Assembly: GCF_014174515.1 (NCBI RefSeq)
Contig: NZ_JACJUG010000001.1
Location: forward strand, 1-64,000
Direction: 5' to 3'
DNA: 64,000 nucleotides
DNA from: Mitsuaria sp. WAJ17
GTDB taxonomy: Bacteria; Pseudomonadota; Gammaproteobacteria; Burkholderiales; Burkholderiaceae_C
Shown here: positions 18,447 through 26,767 of the stretch, one piece after another
Numbering within the stretch: the first letter of the stretch is position 1
Layout of the letters: each line of letters opens with the position of its first letter
Program-made: the position numbers and the translations under genes
Notes under the pieces: generated by a model
Database searches by the model: none
The model's input: only the letters and a program-made list of their open reading frames with translations
Told to the model about the DNA's origin: nothing

Positions 18447-19982
18447 TTGAACAAAATTCAGACCCCAGGGGCGCCGCAGACCATCCTCGGCCATCCCGAC
18501 AGCCTGTTCGTCCTGTTCTTCACGGAAATGTGGGAACGCTTCTCGTACTACGGCATGCGCGCCCTGCTCGTGCTCTTCCTGGTCTCGACGGCCAGCAAGG
18601 GCGGCTGGGGCTGGACCCGTGAAGAGGCGACCTCGCTGTACGGCTGGTACACAGGCCTGGCCTACCTGACGCCCATTTTCGGCGGCCTGATCGCCGACAA
18701 GCTGCTGGGCACGCGCCGCTCCGTGCTGCTGGGTGGCTTCATCATCGCGGCCGGCCACATCTGCCTGTTCATGGAGACCAAGCCGACCTTCTTCGCCGGC
18801 CTGGGACTCGTGATCCTGGGCACGGGCCTGTTCAAGCCGAACATCTCAGCCATCGTGGGCCAGCTCTACAACAAGAGCAACGAATCCCTGCGCGACGCCG
18901 GCTACACCCTGTTCTACATGGGCGTGAACTCGGGCGCCTTTTTCGGCATCCTGCTGTGCGGCTACATCGGCGAGAAGATCAGCTGGAACCTGGGCTTCGG
19001 CCTGGCCGGCGTCTTCATGATCCTGGGTGCGCTACAGTTCCACCTCAGCCAGGGCATCTTCGGCAACATCGGCGGCTCGCCTGACAGCAACGCCGCCGCC
19101 GCGGCCGCCGCCGAGGACGACACGCCCCGCAACGTGGTGATCGATCGCCTGATCGCCATCGGCGTGTTCTCCTTCTCGACCATCTTCTTCTGGTTCGCCT
19201 TCGAGCAAGCCGGCGGCTCCATGACCATCTTCGCGGCCGACTACACCGACCGCGCCCTGGTGGGCACCGCCGGCATGACCTTCAAGGTGATCAACAGCCT
19301 GATGACGGTGATCCCCACCGTGATCCTGAGCTGGCTGCTGTTCAAGCTGGCCAGCCACACCGTGTCGCGCTATCCGCTGGGCAATGCCCTGCTGGTGCTG
19401 GCCATCGGCGGCATCTGGGCCCTGGTGCTGTGGATGCTCAACCGCGAGTTTCAGATGGACCAGTCCGAGGTGCCTGCCACCTGGTTCGGCGTGCTGAACT
19501 CCTTCTTCCTGGTCCTGCTGGCCCCGCTGTTCTCCAAGATGTGGGAGAAGTACTGGAACCCGAGCGGCCCGGTGAAGTTCGGCGTCGGCCTGGTGCTGCT
19601 GGGCCTGGGCTTCGGCGCCCTGGCCTATGGCGCCAACGGCATCCCCGCCGGCGCCAAGACCGCACAGGTCAGCATGATGTTCCTGACCCTGGCCTACCTG
19701 CTGCACACCATGGGCGAGCTCTGCGTCTCGCCGGTGGGCCTGTCCTACATCTCCAAGCTGGCCCCGGCGCGCCTGCTGGGCCTGATGTTCGGTTTCTGGT
19801 TCCTGAACACCGCCATCGCCAACTGGCTGGCCGGCAAGTCGGGTTCCTACATCGACCACATCTCGGCCACCTACTCGATGTCCACCTTCTTCCTGATCTT
19901 CACCCTGATCCCCATCGGCGCCGGCCTGGTGCTGATGATGCTCAGCCCCTGGATGAAGAAGAAGATGCACGGCGTGCACTGA
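18447..19982 (+). CDS. POT family proton-coupled oligopeptide transporter
   Basis: Imports di-/tripeptides with protons across the inner membrane (MFS fold). The 511 residues contain the POT signatures: ExxER in the first helix (TEMWERFSYYGMRALL), the GWYTGLAYLTPIFGGLIAD segment, GTGLFKPNISAIVGQLY, and a FYMGVNSGAFF version of the PTR2 FYxxINxGS motif. About 14 membrane segments are expected. A loop of consecutive Ala followed by acidic residues (about residue 215-225) separates the two bundles. The start is TTG 18447, with GGAG six bases upstream. No ATG gives a sensible N-terminus. It is monocistronic with its own terminator. Confidence 0.93.
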   Translation: MNKIQTPGAPQTILGHPDSLFVLFFTEMWERFSYYGMRALLVLFLVSTASKGGWGWTREEATSLYGWYTGLAYLTPIFGGLIADKLLGTRRSVLLGGFIIAAGHICLFMETKPTFFAGLGLVILGTGLFKPNISAIVGQLYNKSNESLRDAGYTLFYMGVNSGAFFGILLCGYIGEKISWNLGFGLAGVFMILGALQFHLSQGIFGNIGGSPDSNAAAAAAAEDDTPRNVVIDRLIAIGVFSFSTIFFWFAFEQAGGSMTIFAADYTDRALVGTAGMTFKVINSLMTVIPTVILSWLLFKLASHTVSRYPLGNALLVLAIGGIWALVLWMLNREFQMDQSEVPATWFGVLNSFFLVLLAPLFSKMWEKYWNPSGPVKFGVGLVLLGLGFGALAYGANGIPAGAKTAQVSMMFLTLAYLLHTMGELCVSPVGLSYISKLAPARLLGLMFGFWFLNTAIANWLAGKSGSYIDHISATYSMSTFFLIFTLIPIGAGLVLMMLSPWMKKKMHGVH

Positions 19983-20005
19983 CCCGTCCCGCCCCCGGCA
20001 CGAAT

Positions 20006-20028
20006 GGCCCCGCGAGCGGGGCCTTTTT
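20006..20028 (+). terminator. Rho-independent terminator after the POT transporter
   Basis: GGCCCCGC (20006-20013) pairs with GCGGGGCC (20016-20023), with a minimal loop followed directly by TTTTT (20024-20028). It lies 24 bases after the stop codon. Confidence 0.9.
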
Positions 20029-20177
20029 CATGAGCACGCCGGGGTGTCACCCGCAGCGGGTGCGGCGGCCTGCCGGGCCTCGCGCTATCCTGGGACCTGC
20101 GATGAAGCGGGCCGGCCCTCGACCGAGTCCGCTCGCCCGCACGGGTCAGGGAGCCAAGACTCACGTCGGAGACAGGC

Positions 20178-21035
20178 ATGCCGATCGCCGGCCCCCGCCC
20201 TTGCTTCCTGCTGCAGGCCGCCGGAGCCGCGCTCGTGCTCGCCACCCTGCTGCTGCCCGCCGCCCAGGCCTGCGGCCCTTTCCGCGTGGCCTTCCAGCAC
20301 TACCCCGGCCTCTACGAAGTCAGCAGTGACGGCCGGGCTCACGGCCTGGACGTGGACCTCCTGGAAGCCCTGGCCGCGCGCAGCCAATGCCGGCTGCAGG
20401 GCACGGCGGTCAGCAATGTGCGGCTGTGGCAGGCGCTGGAGACGGGCGACGCGGACATCGTGACCGCCGCCCTGGTCACCCCGGACCGCGAGCGCCTGGC
20501 GGAGTTCGTTCCCCTGGTGCAGGCCCAGCTGCACCTGCTGGTTTCGCTGGAGCTGGCACGCCGGCTGTCCGGCCCTGCCGACTTCCTGGCCGACGCCAGC
20601 CTGCGCCTGGGCGTCGTGCGCGGCGCCCGCCATGCGCCCGCCACCGAGCCCTGGATCGAGGCCCTGCGCCAGGCCGGTCGGGTCAGCGAAAGCGCCGACA
20701 AGCCCAGCCTGCTGAAGGCCTTCAAGGCCCGGCGCATCGAGGCCGTCCTGGTCTATCCCATGGAGCTCTACGAAGGGTCACCCCAGTGGCCGGAGGACCT
20801 GGCCCTGCGCGCCTGGTGGCCGGAATCCCTGAGCGTGGGCGCCTGGGCCCTGTCGCGCAAGACCCTGCCCGAGGCCGAGCGCCGCCGCCTGCGCGAGGCC
20901 CTGTTGAGCCTGCTGCACGACGGCACCGTGCAGCGCCTGGCGGACCGTCATCTGGGGCCCGTCCAGGCCAGCCGCCTCATCGTGAAGCCTCTGGAAGCCC
21001 CGGCCACCGGACGGCCCAGCAGCGGCCCCCGCTGA
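20178..21035 (+). CDS. Periplasmic solute-binding protein, family 3-like
   Basis: The 285-residue product has a signal peptide (LLQAAGAALVLATLLLPAAQA, cleavage before CG) and a family 3 extracellular solute-binding fold. It opens with FRVAFQHYPGLYEVSSDG, then GLDVDLLEALAARSQC, LETGDADIVTAALVTPDR and a C-terminal lobe. No permease or ATPase gene is adjacent, so it is an orphan that may feed a distant amino-acid ABC importer or act as a sensor protein. The ligand cannot be predicted. The C-terminus has a basic, Pro/Ser-rich tail. The nearest gene, at 21097, encodes an unrelated hydrolase. Confidence 0.8.
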   Translation: MPIAGPRPCFLLQAAGAALVLATLLLPAAQACGPFRVAFQHYPGLYEVSSDGRAHGLDVDLLEALAARSQCRLQGTAVSNVRLWQALETGDADIVTAALVTPDRERLAEFVPLVQAQLHLLVSLELARRLSGPADFLADASLRLGVVRGARHAPATEPWIEALRQAGRVSESADKPSLLKAFKARRIEAVLVYPMELYEGSPQWPEDLALRAWWPESLSVGAWALSRKTLPEAERRRLREALLSLLHDGTVQRLADRHLGPVQASRLIVKPLEAPATGRPSSGPR

Positions 21036-21096
21036 GAACCGCCGAGGCCCTCGACGCATAGGATGTGAAGCCTCGACACCCCGGGAGTTCCTGCAC

Positions 21097-22218
21097 ATGA
21101 AATCAATGGGCAAGCGCGCCAGCGGCGCACGTCTGGAACGCATGCAGGCCTCGCCGCGATGGGACGGCCAGGGCTTCCGCAACGTCCATCCCATTGCCCC
21201 CGGACTGCGCGACACCGCCGGCCCGCGTGCCTCCATGATGGAGATCCTCTGCCCCGACGGCAGGCGGCGCCCGCCCGGCCCGCTGCCAGTGGTGAATCCC
21301 CGCCAGACCTGGGCCCGCGCGCCCGCCAGCGGCCTGCGCGCCAGCTGGCTGGGCCACTCGGGCGTGCTGATCGAGATCGACGGCCTGCGCCTGCTGACCG
21401 ACCCGGTCTGGGGCCCACGGGTCTCGCCCTCCACGCTGGCGGGCCCCAAGCGCTACCAGGCAGCACCGGTGCCCCTGCGCGCCCTGCCGCCGCTGGACGC
21501 CGTGCTGATTTCGCACGACCACTACGACCACCTGGACTACCCCACCATCCGCGCCCTGGCCAAGCGGCCCCAGCCCTTCATCACCTCCCTGGGCGTGGGG
21601 GCACACCTGGAGGCCTGGGGCATCCCGCCCGAACGCATCATCGAGCTGGACTGGTGGGAATCGCACACCCTGCCCGGCACCGACTTGCGCGTGCATGCCG
21701 CGCCCTCTCAGCACTTCTCGGGCCGCGGGCTCAAGGACAGGAACGCCACGCTGTGGTCCTCCTTCGTGATCGAGTCGCCGCGGCACCGGGTCTTCTTCAG
21801 CGGCGACACCGGCCTCAGCAGCGAGTACCAGGCCATCCGCGATCGCTTCGGCCGCTTCGACCTGGTGATGCTGGAGGTGGGGGCCTACCACCCCTCCTGG
21901 GGCGACATCCACCTCGGCCCGGTGAACGCGCTGCAGGCCTGGGAATGGCTGGGGGGCGGCGCCCTGCTGCCGGTGCACTGGGGCACCTTCAACCTGGCCA
22001 CCCATGACTGGGACGAGCCCGCCGAGACCCTGCTTCAGCTGGCGCCGGGGCGCGGCGTGCCCCTGCTGATGCCCAGGCTTGGCGAGGCCCTGGAGCCCGC
22101 GCAGGCCACGCCGGGACCCACACCCTGGTGGCGCCAGGCGGGCCAGCCCGCCGCACCGGCGCAGGCGCCCGCCGAGGTGCCGCGCGTGCCGCGCTGGATG
22201 CCCTGGCCGCTGGACTGA
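21097..22218 (+). CDS. Metallo-beta-lactamase fold hydrolase, NAPE-PLD/UlaG-like
   Basis: A cytoplasmic binuclear metal hydrolase, probably a phosphodiesterase on a lipid or sugar-phosphate substrate that the sequence does not specify. The 373 residues include SHDHYDHLDYPT (HxHxDH metal motif), PSQHFSGRG (third His), FFSGDTGLS (bridging Asp) and LPVHWGTFNLATH (last His). This is the full ligand set of the lactamase_B_2/NAPE-PLD branch. The N-terminal 90 residues (GFRNVHP, then RASWLGHSGVLIEIDG) match that branch too. A Pro/Ala-rich C-terminal tail is additional. It is convergent with the DUF2798 gene, 17 bases away. Confidence 0.85.
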   Translation: MKSMGKRASGARLERMQASPRWDGQGFRNVHPIAPGLRDTAGPRASMMEILCPDGRRRPPGPLPVVNPRQTWARAPASGLRASWLGHSGVLIEIDGLRLLTDPVWGPRVSPSTLAGPKRYQAAPVPLRALPPLDAVLISHDHYDHLDYPTIRALAKRPQPFITSLGVGAHLEAWGIPPERIIELDWWESHTLPGTDLRVHAAPSQHFSGRGLKDRNATLWSSFVIESPRHRVFFSGDTGLSSEYQAIRDRFGRFDLVMLEVGAYHPSWGDIHLGPVNALQAWEWLGGGALLPVHWGTFNLATHDWDEPAETLLQLAPGRGVPLLMPRLGEALEPAQATPGPTPWWRQAGQPAAPAQAPAEVPRVPRWMPWPLD

Positions 22219-22234
22219 GGTCATCACGCGGATG

Positions 22235-22474
22235 TCAGCGTGGTGTCGTCAGCCAGGCCACCAGGCGACGGGTCAGCGGCGCCATCAGCAGCACGGCGGG
22301 AAAGGCCACCGGCCAGGCGTGGAGCCAGGCGCGACGCCACGCCGCCAGCCAGGGCCACGGATCCTGCAACGTCGCCGCCGATGCGCCCCAACTGGCGATG
22401 CCGGCGACCAACGCGGACATCAGGCCCGACAGGATCAGGGCGAAGAGGAGGCCTGCGAAGCGGGGAGGAATCAT
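22235..22474 (-). CDS. DUF2798 small membrane protein
   Basis: 79 residues with two predicted membrane segments. PPRFAGLLFALILSGLMSAL near the start and AVLLMAPLTRRLVAWL at the end match the DUF2798 pattern (PRFA..LSG.MS and FP..L..AP..RR.V). Function unknown. It is the last gene of a three-gene operon with the flavodoxin-like reductase (15 bases upstream) and a DUF2938 protein. ATG 22474 is preceded by a G-run that can serve as ribosome site. A TTG 12 bases upstream is less likely. Confidence 0.7.
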   Translation of the reverse strand: MIPPRFAGLLFALILSGLMSALVAGIASWGASAATLQDPWPWLAAWRRAWLHAWPVAFPAVLLMAPLTRRLVAWLTTPR

Positions 22475-22489
22475 GGTGGCCCCCAAGCT

Positions 22490-23056
22490 TCAGGCCGCGC
22501 CCAGGCGGTGCAGGGTCTCGGCCATGTGGCGGCCGAACATCCGCGCGGTCTTGACGTCGCCCGGCTCGAAGGCGTCGGCCGGCATGCCGTGCCCGGACTG
22601 CGCCATCAGACCCGACCAGGAGCCCAGGCGGTTGGCCGCCTCGTGCTCGGGCACGCCGGCATGCTGCTCCGGCAGGATGGGGTTGCCCACCCACACCATG
22701 CCGTGCTGCATGGCGAAGACGAAAAGCGACATCAGCGTGGACTGCTTGTCCCCCGAGGGCAGGGAGGACACGGTGAAGGCGCCCGCCAGCTTACCGCGCA
22801 GGCCCTGCTGGCGCCACAGGCGGCCGGTGGCGTCCATGAAACGCTTGAACACGCTGGAAACGCCGCCCAGGTAGGTGGGCGAGCCCATCAGCAGGCCGTC
22901 GTAGGCGGTGACGGCATCGGGAGTCTCCGCGAGGGCTTCTGCCTGCAGCAGGTCCACCTCGACGCCAGCCACGCTGCGTGCGCCCTCGGCGATGTGGTGC
23001 GCGATGTGGGCCGTGTGCCCGTGGGCGCTGTGATAGATGACGGCAAGTGTCTTCAT
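22490..23056 (-). CDS. Flavodoxin-like NAD(P)H:quinone oxidoreductase (WrbA-like)
   Basis: A flavodoxin-fold FMN enzyme expected to reduce quinones or related electrophiles by two electrons in the cytoplasm. The 188 residues begin with the FMN phosphate loop (VIYHSAHGHTAHIAHHIAEG), followed by YDGLLMGSPTYLGG and TVSSLPSGDKQSTL, the WrbA/FMN-reductase core. It is the middle gene of the operon under a MerR-type promoter at 23688-23718, which suggests induction by an electrophile, metal or redox signal. The 53 bases to the upstream DUF2938 gene contain no terminator. Confidence 0.83.
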   Translation of the reverse strand: MKTLAVIYHSAHGHTAHIAHHIAEGARSVAGVEVDLLQAEALAETPDAVTAYDGLLMGSPTYLGGVSSVFKRFMDATGRLWRQQGLRGKLAGAFTVSSLPSGDKQSTLMSLFVFAMQHGMVWVGNPILPEQHAGVPEHEAANRLGSWSGLMAQSGHGMPADAFEPGDVKTARMFGRHMAETLHRLGAA

Positions 23057-23109
23057 GACTTCATTCCTTGGCTTGCAAATGAGTGGGGAGAAGGGGCGCG
23101 CGGCAGCCC

Positions 23110-23622
23110 TCAGGCGGCCACGCGCAGCAGCTGGAGCGCCAGTGCGCTGAGGTAGAGGCCCAGGCCGAAGACCAGGTGGTTGGCGGCGCTGCGCAGCACG
23201 TTCGGCGCAACCGGCCCCTTGCGGCGCCCCGCCAGACCCGCGCCCATGGCCGGCTGCATCACCAGCAGGGGCGCCGTCACGGTGGCCAGGCCCAGCAGCA
23301 GGGCGGGAGCGAGGCGCGGCGCCTCCAGCCAGGCCGGCCCCTGCCAGGCCAGCAGCAGGGTCGCGAAGAGCAGGCCCACGGCGTAGTGCACGAACCAGCC
23401 CAGCGCCCGCTCCCCGCGCACCGGCAGGGCCCTCGCGATGGCCTCATGGCGCCAGCGCCCCCGCGGCAGGTGCCCGGCCCAGCGGCCCAGCAGGGCAAAG
23501 TCCAGGGTCGCCACGCCGGCCCGGCGCAGCCCCATGAGCCACAGGTCCATCAGCGCCGTGGCGCCCACCCCCAGGCCCAGCACCTGCGCCAGGGTGGGCG
23601 TCCAGTCGATTGATCCATCCAT
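23110..23622 (-). CDS. DUF2938 family membrane protein
   Basis: About 170 residues with four predicted membrane segments. It starts with VLGLGVGATALMDLWLMGLR and ends with NHLVFGLGLYLSALAL, typical of DUF2938. The biochemical role is unknown. It is the first gene of the operon with the WrbA-like reductase and DUF2798, reading away from a MerR regulator. ATG 23622 follows GGAGGT at six bases. GTG 23625 is also in frame. Its promoter and operator lie at 23688-23718. Confidence 0.75.
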   Translation of the reverse strand: MDGSIDWTPTLAQVLGLGVGATALMDLWLMGLRRAGVATLDFALLGRWAGHLPRGRWRHEAIARALPVRGERALGWFVHYAVGLLFATLLLAWQGPAWLEAPRLAPALLLGLATVTAPLLVMQPAMGAGLAGRRKGPVAPNVLRSAANHLVFGLGLYLSALALQLLRVAA

Positions 23623-23687
23623 CACGCACCTCCAGTTGACTGTGTCCGCTGCCGCGCTGTGCCTTGACCGGCGAACATTTGGGATGC

Positions 23688-23718
23688 AGGATAGAAGTTG
23701 AAGTCAACTTCAAGTCAA
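23688..23718 (-). promoter_or_regulatory. MerR-type promoter/operator for the DUF2938-reductase operon
   Basis: On the minus strand TTGACT (complement of 23713-23718) and TATCCT (complement of 23688-23693) are exactly 19 bp apart. The spacer is a near-perfect palindrome: TTGAAGT (23698-23704) - CA - ACTTCAA (23707-23713). This is the classic MerR/SoxR architecture, placed between the regulator and the divergent operon. Confidence 0.8.
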
Positions 23719-23731
23719 GAGGTGTTCTGTG

Positions 23732-24208
23732 ATGGACATCGCGGAAGTGGCCCGACGCTCCGGCGTGGCGGCCTCCACCCTGCGCTACTACGAGCGCCGC
23801 GGCCTCATCGCCCCCCTCGAGCGAGAGGGGGCGGGCCGGCGGCGCTATCCGCCGGGCGTGATGAACCAGCTGGCCTTGATCGCGCTGGGGCAGGCGGCAG
23901 GGCTGTCCCTGGACGAGATCCGCACCATGGTCCTGCCCAGCGGCGAGCCCAGCGTGGACCGCGCCCTGCTAGCGTCCAAGGCTGACGAGATCGACGCCCA
24001 GGTCCTGCGCCTGCGCGCCGTGAGCCGCGGCCTGCGCCATGCCGCCGCCTGCCCGGCGCCCAGCCATGCGCAGTGCCCCACCTTCCAGCGCCTGCTCAAG
24101 GCCGCGGCCGCAGGGGCGCTGGACCTGCAGCGCGAAGGCGCCGCGGCACCGCCCGCCGACCAGGCGCGGCGGGCAAGGCAGGCCCGGCGCAGATCTCCGC
24201 CAGACTGA
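23732..24208 (+). CDS. MerR family transcriptional regulator
   Basis: 158 residues: an N-terminal winged HTH (MDIAEVARRSGVAASTLRYY, ERRGLIAP), then a dimerisation helix, then a C-terminal effector region with two Cys (ACPAPSHAQCPTF). It lacks the four-Cys SoxR iron-sulfur motif and the CueR/CadR metal loop, so the inducer may be an organic electrophile or the Cys pair may be redox active. This is inference. It is divergent from the DUF2938/reductase/DUF2798 operon and very likely controls it through the 19-bp-spacer promoter. ATG 23732 is chosen over the overlapping GTG 23729. Confidence 0.85.
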   Translation: MDIAEVARRSGVAASTLRYYERRGLIAPLEREGAGRRRYPPGVMNQLALIALGQAAGLSLDEIRTMVLPSGEPSVDRALLASKADEIDAQVLRLRAVSRGLRHAAACPAPSHAQCPTFQRLLKAAAAGALDLQREGAAAPPADQARRARQARRRSPPD

Positions 24209-24323
24209 GCGAGAGCCCCGGAGCGCGGGGTCCGCGTGCAAGGACACTGGCCGCACGGCATCTTGCGTGCGAACATCCCTACAGCCTCGTCATGTCCCCT
24301 GAGCGAGGTCTGAGGAGATGGTC

Positions 24324-25877
24324 ATGATGCGATCCCTGTCCTCCCCCCGCTCCATTGCCCAGCGCCTGAGCCTGGTCCAGGCCCTGGTGCTGCTGGTGGC
24401 CCTGATCGGATCGGGCCTTGGCTACTGGGCCCTTAGCCGCATGGCCGCACACATCGAGGCCATGCATGCCGACACCATGGTCACCGAGCGCGTCGCCGCG
24501 GACTGGTACCGCAACGTCTTCAACGGCATCACACGCACCACCGCCATCGCGGTCAGCGGCGACGGCCAGCTGGCCAGCTACTTCGCGCAGCAGGCGGCCG
24601 AGTCCACCAAGAGATCCACGGAGCTTCAGCAGAAGCTGGACAAGCTGCTGCTCCTGCCCGAGGACCGCGCGCGTTTCGAGCGTGTCAGCGAGCTGCGCAA
24701 AAGCTATCTCAACACCCGCGACGCCATCGCCGCGGCGCGCAAGGCAGGCGATGCGGCCAAGGCCCAGGAGCTCTTCGAGCAGTCCTTCGCGCCCGCGTCC
24801 AGGGACTACCTGGAGAGCATCCGCGAGATCGCGCAGGCCCAGCGAGACAGGCTCGACGTCGTCGTGAAGGACCTGCTGGCCACCAACCAGCGAGCCCGCC
24901 TGGGCCTGCTGATCTTCGGGGCCAGCGCCATGGTCACCGGTGGCGCGCTGGCGCTATGGCTGGCCCGCTCCATCACCCGCCCACTGCACCAGGCGGCCGC
25001 CCTGGCCGATGCCATCTCGCACTTCGACCTCAGCCAGCGCATCGAGGCGCAAGGCAACGACGAGACGGGCCAGCTGCTGCGCGCCCTGCAGACCATGCAG
25101 GCCGCCCTGGTGCGGCTGATCGGCGAGCTGCGCGACTCGACGGACAGCATCAACACCGCCAGCGCCGAGATTGCCACGGGGAACATGGACCTGTCCGCGC
25201 GCACGGAGCAGACCGCCTCCAATCTGCAGCAGGCCGCCGCCTCGCTGACCCAGCTCACCGGCACCGTTCGCCAGACGGCCGACTCGGCCACCACCGCCAA
25301 CCAGCTCGCCAGCTCGGCCGCCGAGACCGCCCAGCGCGGCGGGGCGGTGATGGGCCAGGTCGTGGCGACCATGGGGGAGATCAGCGAGAGCTCGCGGCGC
25401 ATCGTGGACATCATCGGCGTGATCGACGGCATCGCCTTCCAGACCAACATCCTGGCGCTGAACGCCGCTGTGGAAGCCGCCCGCGCGGGTGAACAGGGCC
25501 GTGGCTTCGCGGTGGTCGCAGGCGAGGTGCGCTCCCTGGCGCAGCGCAGCGCCGAGGCCGCGCGCGAGATCAAGACCCTCATCGCCGCCAGCGTCGAGCG
25601 GGTCGAGTCGGGCTCGCGCCTGGTGACGGATGCCGGCAGCAATATGAAGGACATCGTCAACAGCGTGCAGCGCGTCAGCGACATCATCGGCGAGATCAGC
25701 GCCGCGGCGCACGAGCAGCGCGAGGGCATCGCCCAGGTCAATGCCGCCGTCGGCCAGCTGGACCAGATGACGCAGCAAAACGCCGCCCTCGTCGAGCAGG
25801 CGGCCTCGGCGGCCGAGAGTCTCAAGGACCAGTCGCAGCGCCTGGCCGGCGCGATCGCGGTATTCCGGCTCAGCTGA
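24324..25877 (+). CDS. Methyl-accepting chemotaxis protein
   Basis: A transmembrane chemoreceptor feeding CheA/CheW. About 517 residues: a first membrane segment at about 18-40, a periplasmic four-helix (4HB_MCP) ligand domain to about 190, a second segment (LGLLIFGASAMVTGGALALWLA), HAMP, and a signalling domain. The conserved hairpin tip is readable in two pieces, IVDIIGVIDGIAFQTNILAL and EQGRGFAVVAGEVRSLAQRS. No C-terminal NWETF-type CheR/CheB tether is present. The ligand is unknown. ATG 24324 lies six bases after GAGGAG. ATG 24318 would sit directly on the ribosome site. Confidence 0.93.
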   Translation: MMRSLSSPRSIAQRLSLVQALVLLVALIGSGLGYWALSRMAAHIEAMHADTMVTERVAADWYRNVFNGITRTTAIAVSGDGQLASYFAQQAAESTKRSTELQQKLDKLLLLPEDRARFERVSELRKSYLNTRDAIAAARKAGDAAKAQELFEQSFAPASRDYLESIREIAQAQRDRLDVVVKDLLATNQRARLGLLIFGASAMVTGGALALWLARSITRPLHQAAALADAISHFDLSQRIEAQGNDETGQLLRALQTMQAALVRLIGELRDSTDSINTASAEIATGNMDLSARTEQTASNLQQAAASLTQLTGTVRQTADSATTANQLASSAAETAQRGGAVMGQVVATMGEISESSRRIVDIIGVIDGIAFQTNILALNAAVEAARAGEQGRGFAVVAGEVRSLAQRSAEAAREIKTLIAASVERVESGSRLVTDAGSNMKDIVNSVQRVSDIIGEISAAAHEQREGIAQVNAAVGQLDQMTQQNAALVEQAASAAESLKDQSQRLAGAIAVFRLS

Positions 25878-25888
25878 TGGCGCTTGCT

Positions 25889-26596
25889 TCAGGCCTTCAG
25901 GCCGCGCCCCACCAGGCGCAGCCGCTGGCGGAATTCCTTCTTGAGCCGGTACAGCTGGGCCGGACGATGGGCGCCCTCGGCGCGCTTGGCGCCGGCCACG
26001 GGGTCCAGGATGTCCAGCTCGTCCATCTTGCGGCGAAAGCTCACGGCATTCACCGATTCGCCCAGCACCGCCTGGTAGACGGCATGCAGCTCGGGCAGGG
26101 TGAAGGGTTCCGGGCACAGGTGGGCCGGCAGCGAGGAATAGAGGCTCTTGCTGCGCACCCGAGCCACCGCCGCCTCCACGATGTGCCCGTGGTCGAAGGC
26201 CAGGGCGGGCAGCCGGTCCACGGGCAGCCAGCTGCAGCCCGCCGCGGGCGGCGCATGCCGGGCCAGGCGGCCCGCATCCACCAGGGCCACATAGGCCACG
26301 GACACACTCCAGCCGCGCGGGTCCCTCCCCGGGCCGCTGAAGGTGGCCAGCTGCTCCAGGTAGAGCCCGTCCAGGCCGGCCTTCTCGTGCAGCACGCGAT
26401 GGGCGGCCTCCTCGCAGCCCTGGTCCTGGTCAGGCTTCACATAGCCGCCGGGCAGGGCCAGGGCGCCGGCATAGGGCTCGCGCTCGCGCTTGAGCAGCAG
26501 CACCTGCAGCTGCTCGTTCCTGAGGGTCAGCAGCACCAGGTCCACGGTGCAGATCAGGGACGGCGGCTTGCGGGAGGAGTTTGTTGAAGTGCTCAC
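25889..26596 (-). CDS. nrtR: NrtR-type Nudix transcriptional regulator of NAD metabolism
   Basis: About 235 residues: an N-terminal Nudix fold (ICTVDLVLLTLRNEQLQVLL) and a C-terminal winged helix (LPELHAVYQAVLGESVNAVS, FRRKMDELDIL). In the Nudix box the catalytic REUxEE reads RVLHEK, so hydrolase activity is probably lost, as in NrtR repressors that sense ADP-ribose. It is divergent from nicotinamidase and PncB genes, its expected targets, with a palindromic candidate operator at 26698-26718. The start is uncertain: GTG 26596 gives a family-like N-terminus, while ATG 26650 would add 18 residues. Neither has a good ribosome site. Confidence 0.82.
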   Translation of the reverse strand: MSTSTNSSRKPPSLICTVDLVLLTLRNEQLQVLLLKREREPYAGALALPGGYVKPDQDQGCEEAAHRVLHEKAGLDGLYLEQLATFSGPGRDPRGWSVSVAYVALVDAGRLARHAPPAAGCSWLPVDRLPALAFDHGHIVEAAVARVRSKSLYSSLPAHLCPEPFTLPELHAVYQAVLGESVNAVSFRRKMDELDILDPVAGAKRAEGAHRPAQLYRLKKEFRQRLRLVGRGLKA

Positions 26597-26697
26597 CGAA
26601 CAGAGGATAGCGCCGAATCCGGTCCCGGGCTGGGCGGCCGCAGCGCTCATGCCTGCTGGACCGGCCTGCGCACGCCTCATCCAGCCGCTGGCTCCAG

Positions 26698-26731
26698 TTA
26701 ATTTCATATTGCATTTAAGTGGGCGTATGAT
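26698..26731 (+). promoter_or_regulatory. Candidate NrtR operator and pncA promoter
   Basis: The interval 26698-26718 is an AT-rich 21-base imperfect palindrome with outer arms TTAA/TTAA and inner CA/TG (14 of 21 positions symmetric). It is followed by a TATGAT -10 at 26726-26731. A weak -35 (TTCATA, 26703-26708) lies inside the palindrome, so a bound repressor would block the promoter. Confidence 0.5.
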
Positions 26732-26767
26732 GAACCCATTGCGAAAGACCTGGACAGGAGGACCGCC

